Assembly: GCA_002753155.1 (NCBI GenBank)
Contig: PDZW01000005.1
Location: forward strand, 1 to 64,000
Length of the DNA: 64,000 nt
Direction of reading: 5' to 3'
From: Alphaproteobacteria bacterium WMHbin7
Lineage (GTDB): Bacteria > Pseudomonadota > Alphaproteobacteria > Rhodospirillales > WMHbin7
The notes below the pieces were generated by a model. That model was not told where the DNA came from and did not search any database. It saw nothing but the letters and a program-made list of their open reading frames with translations. The translations under genes were made by a program, and so were the position numbers. How positions within the stretch are numbered: the stretch's first letter is position 1; each line of letters begins with the position of its first letter. This document shows, in pieces, positions 24,925-32,537 of the stretch.

Positions 24925-25764
24925 GTGCAAGAACGCAGCGGCGGACATGCCTTGGCCACCGTCGCCGTTCCCGCCTATAACTGCGCATCCACCATCCTTG
25001 CCGCGCTGGACAGCATCGAGGAATCGATTGCCTATCTGAAGGCGTTGCGCGGACGAAACGCACTGGTCGAGATTCTGGTGGTCGATGACGGATCGACCGA
25101 CGCAACGCCCGATCTGATTGCAAGCTTTGCCGCCACTAGGCCACATGTCCGGCTGTTGCGCCAAGCCAACAAGGGGCCGGGGGCTGCCCGCAATGCTGGC
25201 GCCGAAGCTGGCACGGCCCCGGTGCTGATGTATCTGGACGGCGACGATCTGTTCTTCCCCTCTCACATCGCTGTCTGCCTTGATCTTCTGGATGCGCATC
25301 CCGAGGCGGGCTTTGCCAAGACCGGCGTGCGTCTTGACGAAAGCGTTCATCCGGGCTGGAAAATCGGCATTTCCAACAGCATCGTCATCAACTGCGCCGT
25401 CCGGCGCTCTGTCCACGAATTCATCGGCGGATTCTTCGAGGAAGCCCCCTTCAAGGCCCTGCATGCCGAGGATGCTCTGTATTCCGGCTTGTTGATGACC
25501 TTCTTTACCCAGGTTCATAGCGATCTGGAAACCGTGCACCATCTGGTCTATCCCGGCAACGCCTTCGACCGGCAGCGCACAAAATTCTCGGCACCGCCAC
25601 AAGACGCCATCGAGGCCATGACAGAAAAAGAAAAAGAGGCCGAGCCCGAGGTCATGCGCATCTACGAGGAGCGCCGCCAATCGCTGGCCCGCCGTGCGCA
25701 GAACAGCGACTGGTCAGGCCCGCCCATCAACCGCGAGGGCCCCCGCCTCATCGCGGCGGATTGA
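24925..25764 (+). CDS. Family 2 glycosyltransferase
   Basis: A 279-aa GT-A fold enzyme: VAVPAYNCASTILAALDSI at the N-terminus, the nucleotide-sugar site LVVDDGSTDATPDLI, and the DGDD metal-binding motif (MYLDGDDLFF). It begins at a GTG immediately after the speE TAA, so it is in the same transcript. No link between glycosylation and polyamines is obvious. Acceptor and sugar cannot be predicted, and it is not within a recognisable polysaccharide locus. Confidence 0.82.
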   Translation: MQERSGGHALATVAVPAYNCASTILAALDSIEESIAYLKALRGRNALVEILVVDDGSTDATPDLIASFAATRPHVRLLRQANKGPGAARNAGAEAGTAPVLMYLDGDDLFFPSHIAVCLDLLDAHPEAGFAKTGVRLDESVHPGWKIGISNSIVINCAVRRSVHEFIGGFFEEAPFKALHAEDALYSGLLMTFFTQVHSDLETVHHLVYPGNAFDRQRTKFSAPPQDAIEAMTEKEKEAEPEVMRIYEERRQSLARRAQNSDWSGPPINREGPRLIAAD

Positions 25765-25769
25765 CTTCA

Positions 25770-25804
25770 TTGACTGCTTATTCCCGATGGGGTATATTCC
25801 CCGT
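25770..25804 (+). promoter_or_regulatory. arsR promoter with overlapping dyad operator (leaderless start)
   Basis: TTGACT, an exact 17-bp spacer and TATATT form a strong sigma-70 promoter. The -10 lies in the centre of GGGGTATATTCCCC, part of a wider dyad (TTCCCGATGGGG / CCCCGTATGGGA), the expected place for an ArsR operator. Only six bases separate the -10 from the arsR ATG, so the transcript would be leaderless. Confidence 0.7.
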
Positions 25805-26155
25805 ATGGGATATGAACCGACGGATATTTTCGCCACCCTGGCCGACCCCACCCGCCTCAGGCTTTTGATGCTGCTGACGCGCGCCCCATCGCTTTGCGTC
25901 TGCCATCTGGTCGAGGCCATGCAGGAGCCCCAGCCCAAGCTGTCCAAACATCTAGGCGTCCTTCGGGAAATGGGCTTGGTCAGCGACGAACGCAGGGCCC
26001 AGTGGGTGCATTACTCGCTGAAAAGCGACTTGCCCGCCTGGGTGCGACAGGTAATCGAGGCGGCGGCCCAGGCGGCGGACGGGCAGGCCCCCTTCAAAAA
26101 GGATGCAGCTAGGCTTGCGAAAAGACTCGCCGCGAGCTGTAGCAGGGCCGCCTGA
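25805..26155 (+). CDS. arsR: ArsR/SmtB-family metalloregulator
   Basis: A 116-aa winged-helix repressor expected to release DNA on binding arsenite. The winged-helix region runs from DIFATLADPTRLRLLMLL to KLSKHLGVLREMGLVSDERRAQWVHYSL. The CVCHLV motif contains the vicinal cysteines typical of As(III)-sensing ArsR proteins. It heads the arsenic operon. The start at 25805 fits both the family's length and the promoter; the in-frame ATG at 25787 lies inside the promoter. Confidence 0.9.
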   Translation: MGYEPTDIFATLADPTRLRLLMLLTRAPSLCVCHLVEAMQEPQPKLSKHLGVLREMGLVSDERRAQWVHYSLKSDLPAWVRQVIEAAAQAADGQAPFKKDAARLAKRLAASCSRAA

Positions 26156-26157
26156 CC

Positions 26158-27123
26158 ATGGCCGATCCCTTCTCCCTTCTGGCCGATCTGCTGGTCTTTA
26201 CCTTGCTAGGTCTTGATGGCGCCACGAATCTAGGTGCCGCCCTGCATTTTTTCGTCGAGGACACGGTCAAAATCTTCGTCCTTCTAGCCCTGATCGTCTT
26301 CGTCATCGGTCTTTTCCGCTCAATGATGTCGCCCGAGCGGGTCAGGAAAATGATCGGCGGCAAGCGGCGCCTAGTGGCCTATCCAGCGGCCGTGGGCCTG
26401 GGCGCCGTGACGCCTTTCTGCTCCTGCTCGTCCATTCCCCTGTTCATCGGATTTCTCGAGGCTGGGATTCCGTTGGGCGTCACCATGTCCTTCCTGATCG
26501 CCTCACCCATGATCAATGAAATCGCCGTGATCATCCTGGCCAGCTCGATCGGGCTGCAATTCGCCGTGATCTATGTGGTGACCGGCCTGGCCGTGGGTTT
26601 GATCGGCGGGCTTCTCATCGACAGCATGAAGCTGGAACGCTATGTCGAGGACTATGTCTGGAACATCCGCATGGGCAAGACGGCCACGCCAGAGCATCCA
26701 GAAAAGCTGTCGGAACGCATGGCCTATGCCTGGGGTGAAGTGAAAAGCATCATAAAGCGTCTGTGGCTCTATGTTTTCATCGGCATCGGTATCGGCGCCG
26801 TTTTGCATGGCTATGTGCCGCAGGAATTCTTTACCGAACATGCCGGAGCGGACAACCCCCTGGCTGTTCCGCTGGCCGTGCTGATGGGAATTCCGCTTTA
26901 TGGCAGCGCCACCAGCGTCATCCCCGTGGCCGAGGCTTTGCTGTCCAAGGGTGTGCCGGTGGGCACCGTGCTGGCCTTGATGATGAGCATTGCCGCCCTC
27001 TCGCTGCCCGAGATGATCATGCTAAAGCAGGTGATCAAGCCCAAGCTGATCGCCATTTTCGTGAGTATTCTGGCCACCGCCTTCATCATCGTCGGCTATG
27101 GCTTCAACTTCCTGTTTTCCTGA
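26158..27123 (+). CDS. Permease of the ArsP/SO_0444 (PF03773-like) family
   Basis: A 321-aa polytopic membrane protein. The motif GAVTPFCSCSSIPLFIGFLEAGIPLGVTM and the repeated later element PLYGSATSVIPVAEALLSKGVP are characteristic of this permease family. Members transport organoarsenicals (ArsP) or other thiophilic metals; the CSCSS cysteines probably take part. It starts 2 bp after arsR and belongs to the operon. Whether the substrate is a methylated arsenical or an inorganic species is not visible. Confidence 0.82.
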   Translation: MADPFSLLADLLVFTLLGLDGATNLGAALHFFVEDTVKIFVLLALIVFVIGLFRSMMSPERVRKMIGGKRRLVAYPAAVGLGAVTPFCSCSSIPLFIGFLEAGIPLGVTMSFLIASPMINEIAVIILASSIGLQFAVIYVVTGLAVGLIGGLLIDSMKLERYVEDYVWNIRMGKTATPEHPEKLSERMAYAWGEVKSIIKRLWLYVFIGIGIGAVLHGYVPQEFFTEHAGADNPLAVPLAVLMGIPLYGSATSVIPVAEALLSKGVPVGTVLALMMSIAALSLPEMIMLKQVIKPKLIAIFVSILATAFIIVGYGFNFLFS

Positions 27124-27134
27124 CGGAGGGTGTC

Positions 27135-27371
27135 ATGAAGGACATCAAAGTTCTGGGCGGCTGCTGTGGCAATTGTGACACCGTCATGAAACTGTTCGAA
27201 AGCCGGGCGACGGCGCTGGGCGTCGATATTTCTCTTCAGAAAATTTCAGACATGCCGACCATTCTGGGCTTCGGTGTCATGAGTACGCCAGGAGTCGTGA
27301 TCGACGGCAAAGTAGTCCATGCGGGCGGCATTCCCGCCCCCGCCAAGATCGACGCTTGGCTGAAGGGGTAA
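27135..27371 (+). CDS. Small thioredoxin-fold redox-active disulfide protein
   Basis: A 78-aa protein with a thioredoxin-like fold: active-site GGCCGNCDTVMKL near the N-terminus and a cis-Pro region (MSTPGVVIDGKVVHAGG). It belongs to the small-disulfide-protein family often found next to PF03773 permeases and arsenic genes. Likely roles are delivering reducing equivalents to the downstream ArsC domain or handing metalloid thiolates to the permease; both are inferred from position. GGAGGG lies before the ATG. Confidence 0.82.
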   Translation: MKDIKVLGGCCGNCDTVMKLFESRATALGVDISLQKISDMPTILGFGVMSTPGVVIDGKVVHAGGIPAPAKIDAWLKG

Positions 27372-27376
27372 GTGTC

Positions 27377-28288
27377 ATGAACTGGAAGCAGGCCCAGGCA
27401 GTCTATGGCGCCGTCGGCGAAGAGGCGCTTGCCCAGTTCAAAAGCGGACTTTACTGCGCCGAAAGCGTTCTGCTGGCTTTGGCGAAGTTCCAGGACATTT
27501 CTTCGGAGCTGATTCCCGCCATCGCCACCGGCTTTTGCAGCGGGGTCGCCCGAACTTCCGGTCCGTGCGGCGCCGTCTCCGGCGCCATCATGGGCCTAAG
27601 TCTGGCCTACGGAAGAAACACCGGGGGCGAATCCCTGGATCAGGCATATCTGGCGGCTCAACGTTTCCTGAAACGCTTTAACGCCGAATTCGGGTCGACC
27701 AATTGCGCGGGCCTTCTGAACTGCCATCTGGGAACGCCTGAGGGCCAGGAGACCTTTAAGAAGAACGATCTCTACAAGAAATGCTTTGACTATGCCGTGC
27801 GCGCCAGCGAACTGGCCGCCGAACTGATCGATCCCCATCCCATCCGCGTCCTGGTTCTTTGCACCGGCAACAGTGCCAGAAGCGTCATGGGCGAGGTGCT
27901 GATCAATGCGCTGGGCGAGGGGCGCTGGAAAGCCTATAGCGCCGGAAGCCATCCCACCGGCCAAGTCAATCCCCTGACGCTGGAGCTGCTGCGCGAAAAG
28001 GGCCACCGCACCGAAGGCTTGCGCTCCAAATCCTGGGACGAATTCGCCAGTCCCACTGCTTCCAAAATGGACCTGGTGATCACCGTCTGCGACAACGCGG
28101 CGGGCGAGGTCTGCCCCGTCTGGCCGGGCGGCCCCCGAAAGATCCATGTCGGATTTCCCGACCCAGCCGCCGCCACCGGATCACATGAAGATCAACTGGC
28201 CGAGTTTCGCAGGGTCTATGCCATGATCGAGGAAAAGATAAAGCGCCTGATCGAGCTGGGTCCTGACAGGATTGGAGAAATAGGATGA
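27377..28288 (+). CDS. Fusion of a C_GCAxxG_C_C-family domain with a thioredoxin-linked arsenate reductase (ArsC)
   Basis: Residues 1-~150 form a cysteine-rich C_GCAxxG_C_C domain (Cys27, Cys54, Cys64, Cys110, Cys116, Cys136; GPCGAVSGA core), a redox/metal family of unclear function. Residues ~156-303 are a low-molecular-weight-phosphatase-type ArsC with the P-loop CTGNSARS (Cys162) and the resolving cysteines in VITVCDNAAGEVCPVW. It would reduce arsenate to arsenite. The reading frame is continuous between the domains, with no internal ribosome-binding site evident. ATG 27377 is chosen because a GGGG-containing site precedes it. It overlaps acr3 by four bases. Confidence 0.88.
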   Translation: MNWKQAQAVYGAVGEEALAQFKSGLYCAESVLLALAKFQDISSELIPAIATGFCSGVARTSGPCGAVSGAIMGLSLAYGRNTGGESLDQAYLAAQRFLKRFNAEFGSTNCAGLLNCHLGTPEGQETFKKNDLYKKCFDYAVRASELAAELIDPHPIRVLVLCTGNSARSVMGEVLINALGEGRWKAYSAGSHPTGQVNPLTLELLREKGHRTEGLRSKSWDEFASPTASKMDLVITVCDNAAGEVCPVWPGGPRKIHVGFPDPAAATGSHEDQLAEFRRVYAMIEEKIKRLIELGPDRIGEIG

Positions 28289-29352
28289 GCGGTCTTTGCG
28301 AAACGGCACAGAAGAAACCCATGGGTTTCTTCGAGCGCTATCTCACCTTGTGGGTGGGCCTGTGCATTCTGACTGGTGTTGCGCTGGGCCATCTGGCCCC
28401 CGCTCCCTTCCAGGCCATCGGGCGTATGGAACTTTACAAGGTCAATATGCCGGTGGCCCTGCTGATCTGGCTGATGATCATTCCCATGCTGTTGAAGATC
28501 GATTTCGCCGCCCTGCATCAGGTGCGCGAACATTGGAAGGGCATCGGCGTCACCCTGTTCATCAACTGGGCGGTCAAGCCCTTCTCGATGGCGCTACTGG
28601 GCGCCATCTTCATCGGCACCCTGTTTCGACCTCTTCTGCCCGCCGATCAGATCGACAGCTATATCGCCGGCCTGATTCTTCTGGCAGCAGCTCCTTGCAC
28701 CGCCATGGTCTTCGTCTGGTCGAACCTGACTGACGGCGAGCCGCACTTCACCCTTTCCCAGGTAGCACTCAACGATCTGATCATGGTCTTCGCCTTCGCC
28801 CCCATCGTTGCGCTGCTGCTGGGCCTGTCCTCGATCACCGTGCCCTGGGAAACCCTTTTTCTGTCGGTTATTCTGTACATCGTGGTGCCGGTGGTGGCTG
28901 CCCAGCTTTTGCGCAGAATCCTTCTTTCAAAAGGCGAAGCTGTTTTTGAAAGAGCATTGGCCAGCCTGGGGCCATGGTCGCTGATCGCCCTGTTGGCAAC
29001 GCTGGTCCTTCTTTTCGGTTTTCAAGGCGAGGAAATTCTCAGCCAGCCCCTGGTCATTCTGATGCTGGCGGTGCCGATCACCATCCAGGTCTATTTCAAT
29101 TCCGCCCTGGCCTATTGGCTGAACAAGAAACTCAAGGTGGCGCATTGCGTGGCCGGGCCATCGGCGCTGATCGGGGCTTCCAATTTCTTCGAACTGGCCG
29201 TCGCCGCCGCCATCAGCCTGTTCGGCTTTCAGTCGGGGGCCGCTCTGGCCACCGTGGTCGGCGTGCTGATCGAGGTGCCGGTGATGCTGTCGGTGGTGCG
29301 CATCGTCAATGCGTCAAAAGGGTGGTACGAGGCTGATCTAAAGCGTGCGTAG
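28285..29352 (+). CDS. acr3: Arsenite efflux transporter Acr3
   Basis: A 355-aa protein with about ten membrane helices. Family signatures are NWAVKPFSMALLG, LILLAAAPCTAMVFVWSNLTDGEPHFTLSQVALNDLIM (containing the conserved Cys that binds arsenite) and VAGPSALIGASNFFELAVAAAISLFG. It exports the arsenite made by the upstream ArsC domain. Its 3' end overlaps the convergent CoA-ligase gene by 15 bp. Confidence 0.93.
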   Translation: MSGLCETAQKKPMGFFERYLTLWVGLCILTGVALGHLAPAPFQAIGRMELYKVNMPVALLIWLMIIPMLLKIDFAALHQVREHWKGIGVTLFINWAVKPFSMALLGAIFIGTLFRPLLPADQIDSYIAGLILLAAAPCTAMVFVWSNLTDGEPHFTLSQVALNDLIMVFAFAPIVALLLGLSSITVPWETLFLSVILYIVVPVVAAQLLRRILLSKGEAVFERALASLGPWSLIALLATLVLLFGFQGEEILSQPLVILMLAVPITIQVYFNSALAYWLNKKLKVAHCVAGPSALIGASNFFELAVAAAISLFGFQSGAALATVVGVLIEVPVMLSVVRIVNASKGWYEADLKRA

Positions 29353-30972
29353 CCGATAGCGTTGAATCTTTCCGGTCAGCGTCTTGGGCAGTTCCTCGAT
29401 GAATTTGATGTCGCGAGGATATTTATAGGGCGCTATGGTCGCCTTGACATACTCTTGAATTTCCTTGGCGGTCGTTTCCGAAGCGTCTCGCATGTCTTTC
29501 AACACGATGCAGGCCCGAACGATGCGGCCGCGGGCTTCGTCATCCACCCCCACCACGGCGCACTCATACACTTTGGGATGATCCAGAATCACCCGCTCGA
29601 CCTCGGTGGCCGAGACGTTATAACCCGAGGTCACGATCATATCGTCCGAGCGGTCCGTGTACCAAAACCAGCCATCGGCATCCTGCTCGGCGATATCGCC
29701 TGTCACGTTCCAGCCGTTCTGTACGAATTTGGCCTGACGCTCGGCATCATCCATATAGCGCCCGCCAGTGGGGCCGAAGGCGGCTAGGCGCCCCTTGCTT
29801 CCAGGCGGCAAGGGATTGCCCGCGTCGTCCAGCACCGCCACCGTATAACCCGGCACGGCGCACCCGGTCGATCCGGGTTTTTCGACGTTCATCGATTCCG
29901 AAATGAAGTGAGTCAGAAACTCGGTCATGCCAAGTCCGTTGACTAGGCGGATACCCGTTTTGTCCAGCCAGCCATCCCACAGGCGCTGTCTTAAGTGCTC
30001 GCCCGCCGAGGTGCATTTGCGCAAGGAAGCGAGATCGCGCCCACCCGCCTGTTCCAAGAGGGCGTGATACATGGTGGGCACGGTATATAGGCTGGTCACC
30101 TTGCGCCGTTCGATGGTTTCCAAGATGGCATCAGGCGTAGGCTTGGGCAGCAGGGCCGCACTCGCCCGCCAGTAAAGCGGATACATCAGAAACGCCGCCA
30201 TGCCGTAGGTAAAGGCGAGCGAAGGCGACCCGGCGACGATGTCGTCTTGATCCAGCGTATAGACCTGCGGCCAGCAACGGCAAACCGCCAGAATATCGCG
30301 GTGCAGATGCAGCGCCCCCTTGGGATTGCCGGTAGTGCCCGAGGTGAAGGTGATTAGCGCCACATCGTCGGCCGCCGTATCGACGGCGCGAAATCCGCCG
30401 TCCTTCTTTGCCATGCGCTGATCAAGCTCGCCCTTGCCCGTGAAAAGCGAAGAAAAATGGCAGACATGAGTAAGCGCCTCGGCCGATCCCTTGGCCAGCT
30501 CAAGCTCTTCGGCCAGATCGATATCGGCCAGGGCTATGTTGATTTGCGCCTTGTTCAGAATGAAGATCAGTTCGCGTGCGCGCAAAAGCGCCATGGTGTT
30601 GACGCATACACCGCCCGCCTTCAAGATTCCCAGCCAGCAAGCCGCCGCCATCGGTGTATTGGCCGAGCGCACCAGAACACGATTGCCGGGAATCAGTCCG
30701 AAGTCCTCGACCAGCACGCGGGCGATGCGGTCGGCCTTGTCTTGAAGTTCGCCGTAGCTCCAGACGGCGTCGCCGCAGAAGAAGGCGGGCTTTTGAGAAA
30801 AACCCTCGGCAATCGCCCCATCGATCAAAAGCGAGGCCCCGTTCAGGCGGTCTGGAATAGTCGACAGGAAGGGTGCCGAATAGTCGAAACGCGGCAACAA
30901 TTGCGCCGGCGGCAATCTGTCTCGTGCAAATCTGTCCTGGTGCGCTGACGGCACCCCGCCTGGAATCCGCAT
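29338..30972 (-). CDS. AMP-forming acyl/aryl-CoA ligase (2-aminobenzoate/benzoate-CoA ligase-like)
   Basis: Activates a carboxylic acid to its CoA thioester. The ANL-superfamily motifs are ITFTSGTTGNPKGALHLHRD (AMP-binding loop), NGLGMTEF, and the C-terminal GYNVSATEVERVILDHPKV and PKTLTGKIQRYRLR with the catalytic Lys. Overall pattern and neighbours (hydratases, dehydrogenase) suggest an aromatic acid, with 2-aminobenzoate or benzoate the best guesses. Substrate is not certain. GGGAGGG precedes the ATG. It follows the tetR gene by 33 bp and is probably co-transcribed with it. Confidence 0.82.
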   Translation of the reverse strand: MRIPGGVPSAHQDRFARDRLPPAQLLPRFDYSAPFLSTIPDRLNGASLLIDGAIAEGFSQKPAFFCGDAVWSYGELQDKADRIARVLVEDFGLIPGNRVLVRSANTPMAAACWLGILKAGGVCVNTMALLRARELIFILNKAQINIALADIDLAEELELAKGSAEALTHVCHFSSLFTGKGELDQRMAKKDGGFRAVDTAADDVALITFTSGTTGNPKGALHLHRDILAVCRCWPQVYTLDQDDIVAGSPSLAFTYGMAAFLMYPLYWRASAALLPKPTPDAILETIERRKVTSLYTVPTMYHALLEQAGGRDLASLRKCTSAGEHLRQRLWDGWLDKTGIRLVNGLGMTEFLTHFISESMNVEKPGSTGCAVPGYTVAVLDDAGNPLPPGSKGRLAAFGPTGGRYMDDAERQAKFVQNGWNVTGDIAEQDADGWFWYTDRSDDMIVTSGYNVSATEVERVILDHPKVYECAVVGVDDEARGRIVRACIVLKDMRDASETTAKEIQEYVKATIAPYKYPRDIKFIEELPKTLTGKIQRYRLRTL

Positions 30973-31005
30973 TCGTACCCTCCCTGTGCGCCCTCCGGGA
31001 AACCT

Positions 31006-31662
31006 CTAACGGGCTTTGCCGAATTTTCTCTTGCCCTTGTCGGTCAGAAGGCCCTGAACCAGAAAATCGAAACCCTCGCGCACATAACGCTCAAAATTTG
31101 TGATCTGGCTCAAGCGCCAGTACTTCAGCGCCCAGCTATGCGCCAGACTGACGAAATGATAGGTGACCAGATCGACATCCACCTGGCGGAACAGACCGGC
31201 CTCGATGCAATCTCGCAAGCACTGGGCAATCAGCGCATTGGTTTCGATTTCGCACGCCATGATCAGTTGGCGCCGCTCATGCGAAAGCGATTTCGTCGAG
31301 CGATAGGCCAGCACGGTTGCCTCGCGCCTTTGATCGACTACGCGGCAATAGGCGTAAATCGCCGCCTGAAAACGTTCCAGCGGGTCCGTCAGCCCCTGGA
31401 TGGCAGTGGGAATTTCCTGCTTATAGGATTCCAGCACATCCAGAACCGACAGCAACAGCACGTCTTCCTTGTCGCGCACATACTGATAGATCAGCCCAGC
31501 GCTGACGCCAGCCTTCTTCGCCACATCCTGAATGGTGGTCTTGTAATAGCCCTGACGGGAAAACAGATCGACGGCAGCCGCGATGATCTGGGCTCGGCGC
31601 TTTTGCACCAAGACCGCATCCGTGACCAGGCTTTGCACCTCGAAGGCGGGTTTTGCTGGCAT
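31006..31662 (-). CDS. TetR-family transcriptional regulator
   Basis: A 218-aa repressor with an N-terminal helix-turn-helix (RRAQIIAAAVDLFSRQGYYKTTIQDVAKKAGVSAGLIYQYVRDKEDVLL) and a ligand-binding C-terminal helical domain. It is divergent from the enoyl-CoA hydratase gene; a perfect 18-bp palindrome in the 102-bp gap is the probable operator. It likely senses a CoA thioester of the pathway, as several TetR regulators of CoA-dependent catabolism do. Confidence 0.88.
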   Translation of the reverse strand: MPAKPAFEVQSLVTDAVLVQKRRAQIIAAAVDLFSRQGYYKTTIQDVAKKAGVSAGLIYQYVRDKEDVLLLSVLDVLESYKQEIPTAIQGLTDPLERFQAAIYAYCRVVDQRREATVLAYRSTKSLSHERRQLIMACEIETNALIAQCLRDCIEAGLFRQVDVDLVTYHFVSLAHSWALKYWRLSQITNFERYVREGFDFLVQGLLTDKGKRKFGKAR

Positions 31663-31705
31663 TCACGCTCCCTGCCTGCGCCAAGAAGACCTTGACGCCG
31701 CAACC

Positions 31706-31723
31706 TGAATGAATAATCATTCA
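31706..31723. promoter_or_regulatory. Palindromic operator for the TetR-family regulator
   Basis: TGAATGA-ATAA-TCATTCA is a perfect inverted repeat with 7-bp arms, placed between the divergent tetR and enoyl-CoA hydratase genes. It could control both directions. Confidence 0.7.
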
Positions 31724-31764
31724 CTATTGCTTGGCCCAGTCGGCCTGTCAAGATCGAGGTGTGG

Positions 31765-32535
31765 ATGACGGAACTTCTTGAGGAGCGCCCCAGCCCTTCG
31801 GTGGCGCTTCTTCGCCTCAACCGGCCCCAGGCCAGGAACGCCCTGACCATGGCGCTGCGCCGCCAGTTGGCCGAGCGTTTCTCCGCCCTGTCGGCCGAAG
31901 ATGAGGTGCGCGTCATCATTCTTACCGGCAATGGCGAAGCCTTTGCCGCCGGAGCCGACCTTAAAGAAATGGCCGAAGCCGGAGCCATCGAGATTCTGTT
32001 GCGGCAAACGCATCTGCTCTGGCGCGCCATCGCGCAATGCAAGAAGCCCGTGATTGCCGCCGTCAACGGGGCCGCTCTGGGCGGAGGCTGCGAATTGGCC
32101 ATGCATGCCGACATCATTATCGCGGGTCAATCGGCCCAATTCGGCCAGCCCGAGGTGCGGGTGGGCATCATGCCCGGTGCGGGCGGCACACAGCGCCTGG
32201 TGCGCGCTGTCGGCAAATTCAAGGCGATGAAGCTGCTGCTGACCGGAAAACCCATCAAGGCCGCCGAGGCCGAGGCCATGGGGCTGGTCAGCGAACTCGT
32301 GCCAGACGAGGAGCTTCTGCCCACGGCACTGAAAATGGCCGAGCACATTGCCGCCCTGCCGCCGCTGGCGATCGCCGAGATCAAGGAAGTGGTGCTGGCG
32401 GGAATGGACGCCCCCTTGGACACCGCCCTGGCGCTTGAGCGCAAATCCTTTCAGCTTCTCTTCGCCAGCGCCGATCAGAAGGAGGGGATGAAGGCCTTTC
32501 TTGAAAAGCGTCCTCCCCACTTTGAGGGGAAATAG
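31765..32535 (+). CDS. Enoyl-CoA hydratase (crotonase family)
   Basis: A 256-aa crotonase-fold enzyme hydrating an enoyl-CoA intermediate. The oxyanion-hole/CoA motif is AFAAGADLKEMAE, and AAVNGAALGGGCELAMHADII holds the first catalytic Glu region. PEVRVGIMPGAGGTQRLVRAVG carries the second catalytic acid. ATG 31765 is preferred because GAGG precedes it closely; the track's GTG at 31759 is two codons upstream. It lies 2 bp before the 3-hydroxyacyl-CoA dehydrogenase, giving consecutive hydration and oxidation steps. Confidence 0.9.
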   Translation: MTELLEERPSPSVALLRLNRPQARNALTMALRRQLAERFSALSAEDEVRVIILTGNGEAFAAGADLKEMAEAGAIEILLRQTHLLWRAIAQCKKPVIAAVNGAALGGGCELAMHADIIIAGQSAQFGQPEVRVGIMPGAGGTQRLVRAVGKFKAMKLLLTGKPIKAAEAEAMGLVSELVPDEELLPTALKMAEHIAALPPLAIAEIKEVVLAGMDAPLDTALALERKSFQLLFASADQKEGMKAFLEKRPPHFEGK

Positions 32536-32537
32536 CC

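Noticed and set aside
24352-25680. 442-aa minus-strand ORF
   Set aside because: Antisense to speE and the glycosyltransferase, both with strong family motifs.
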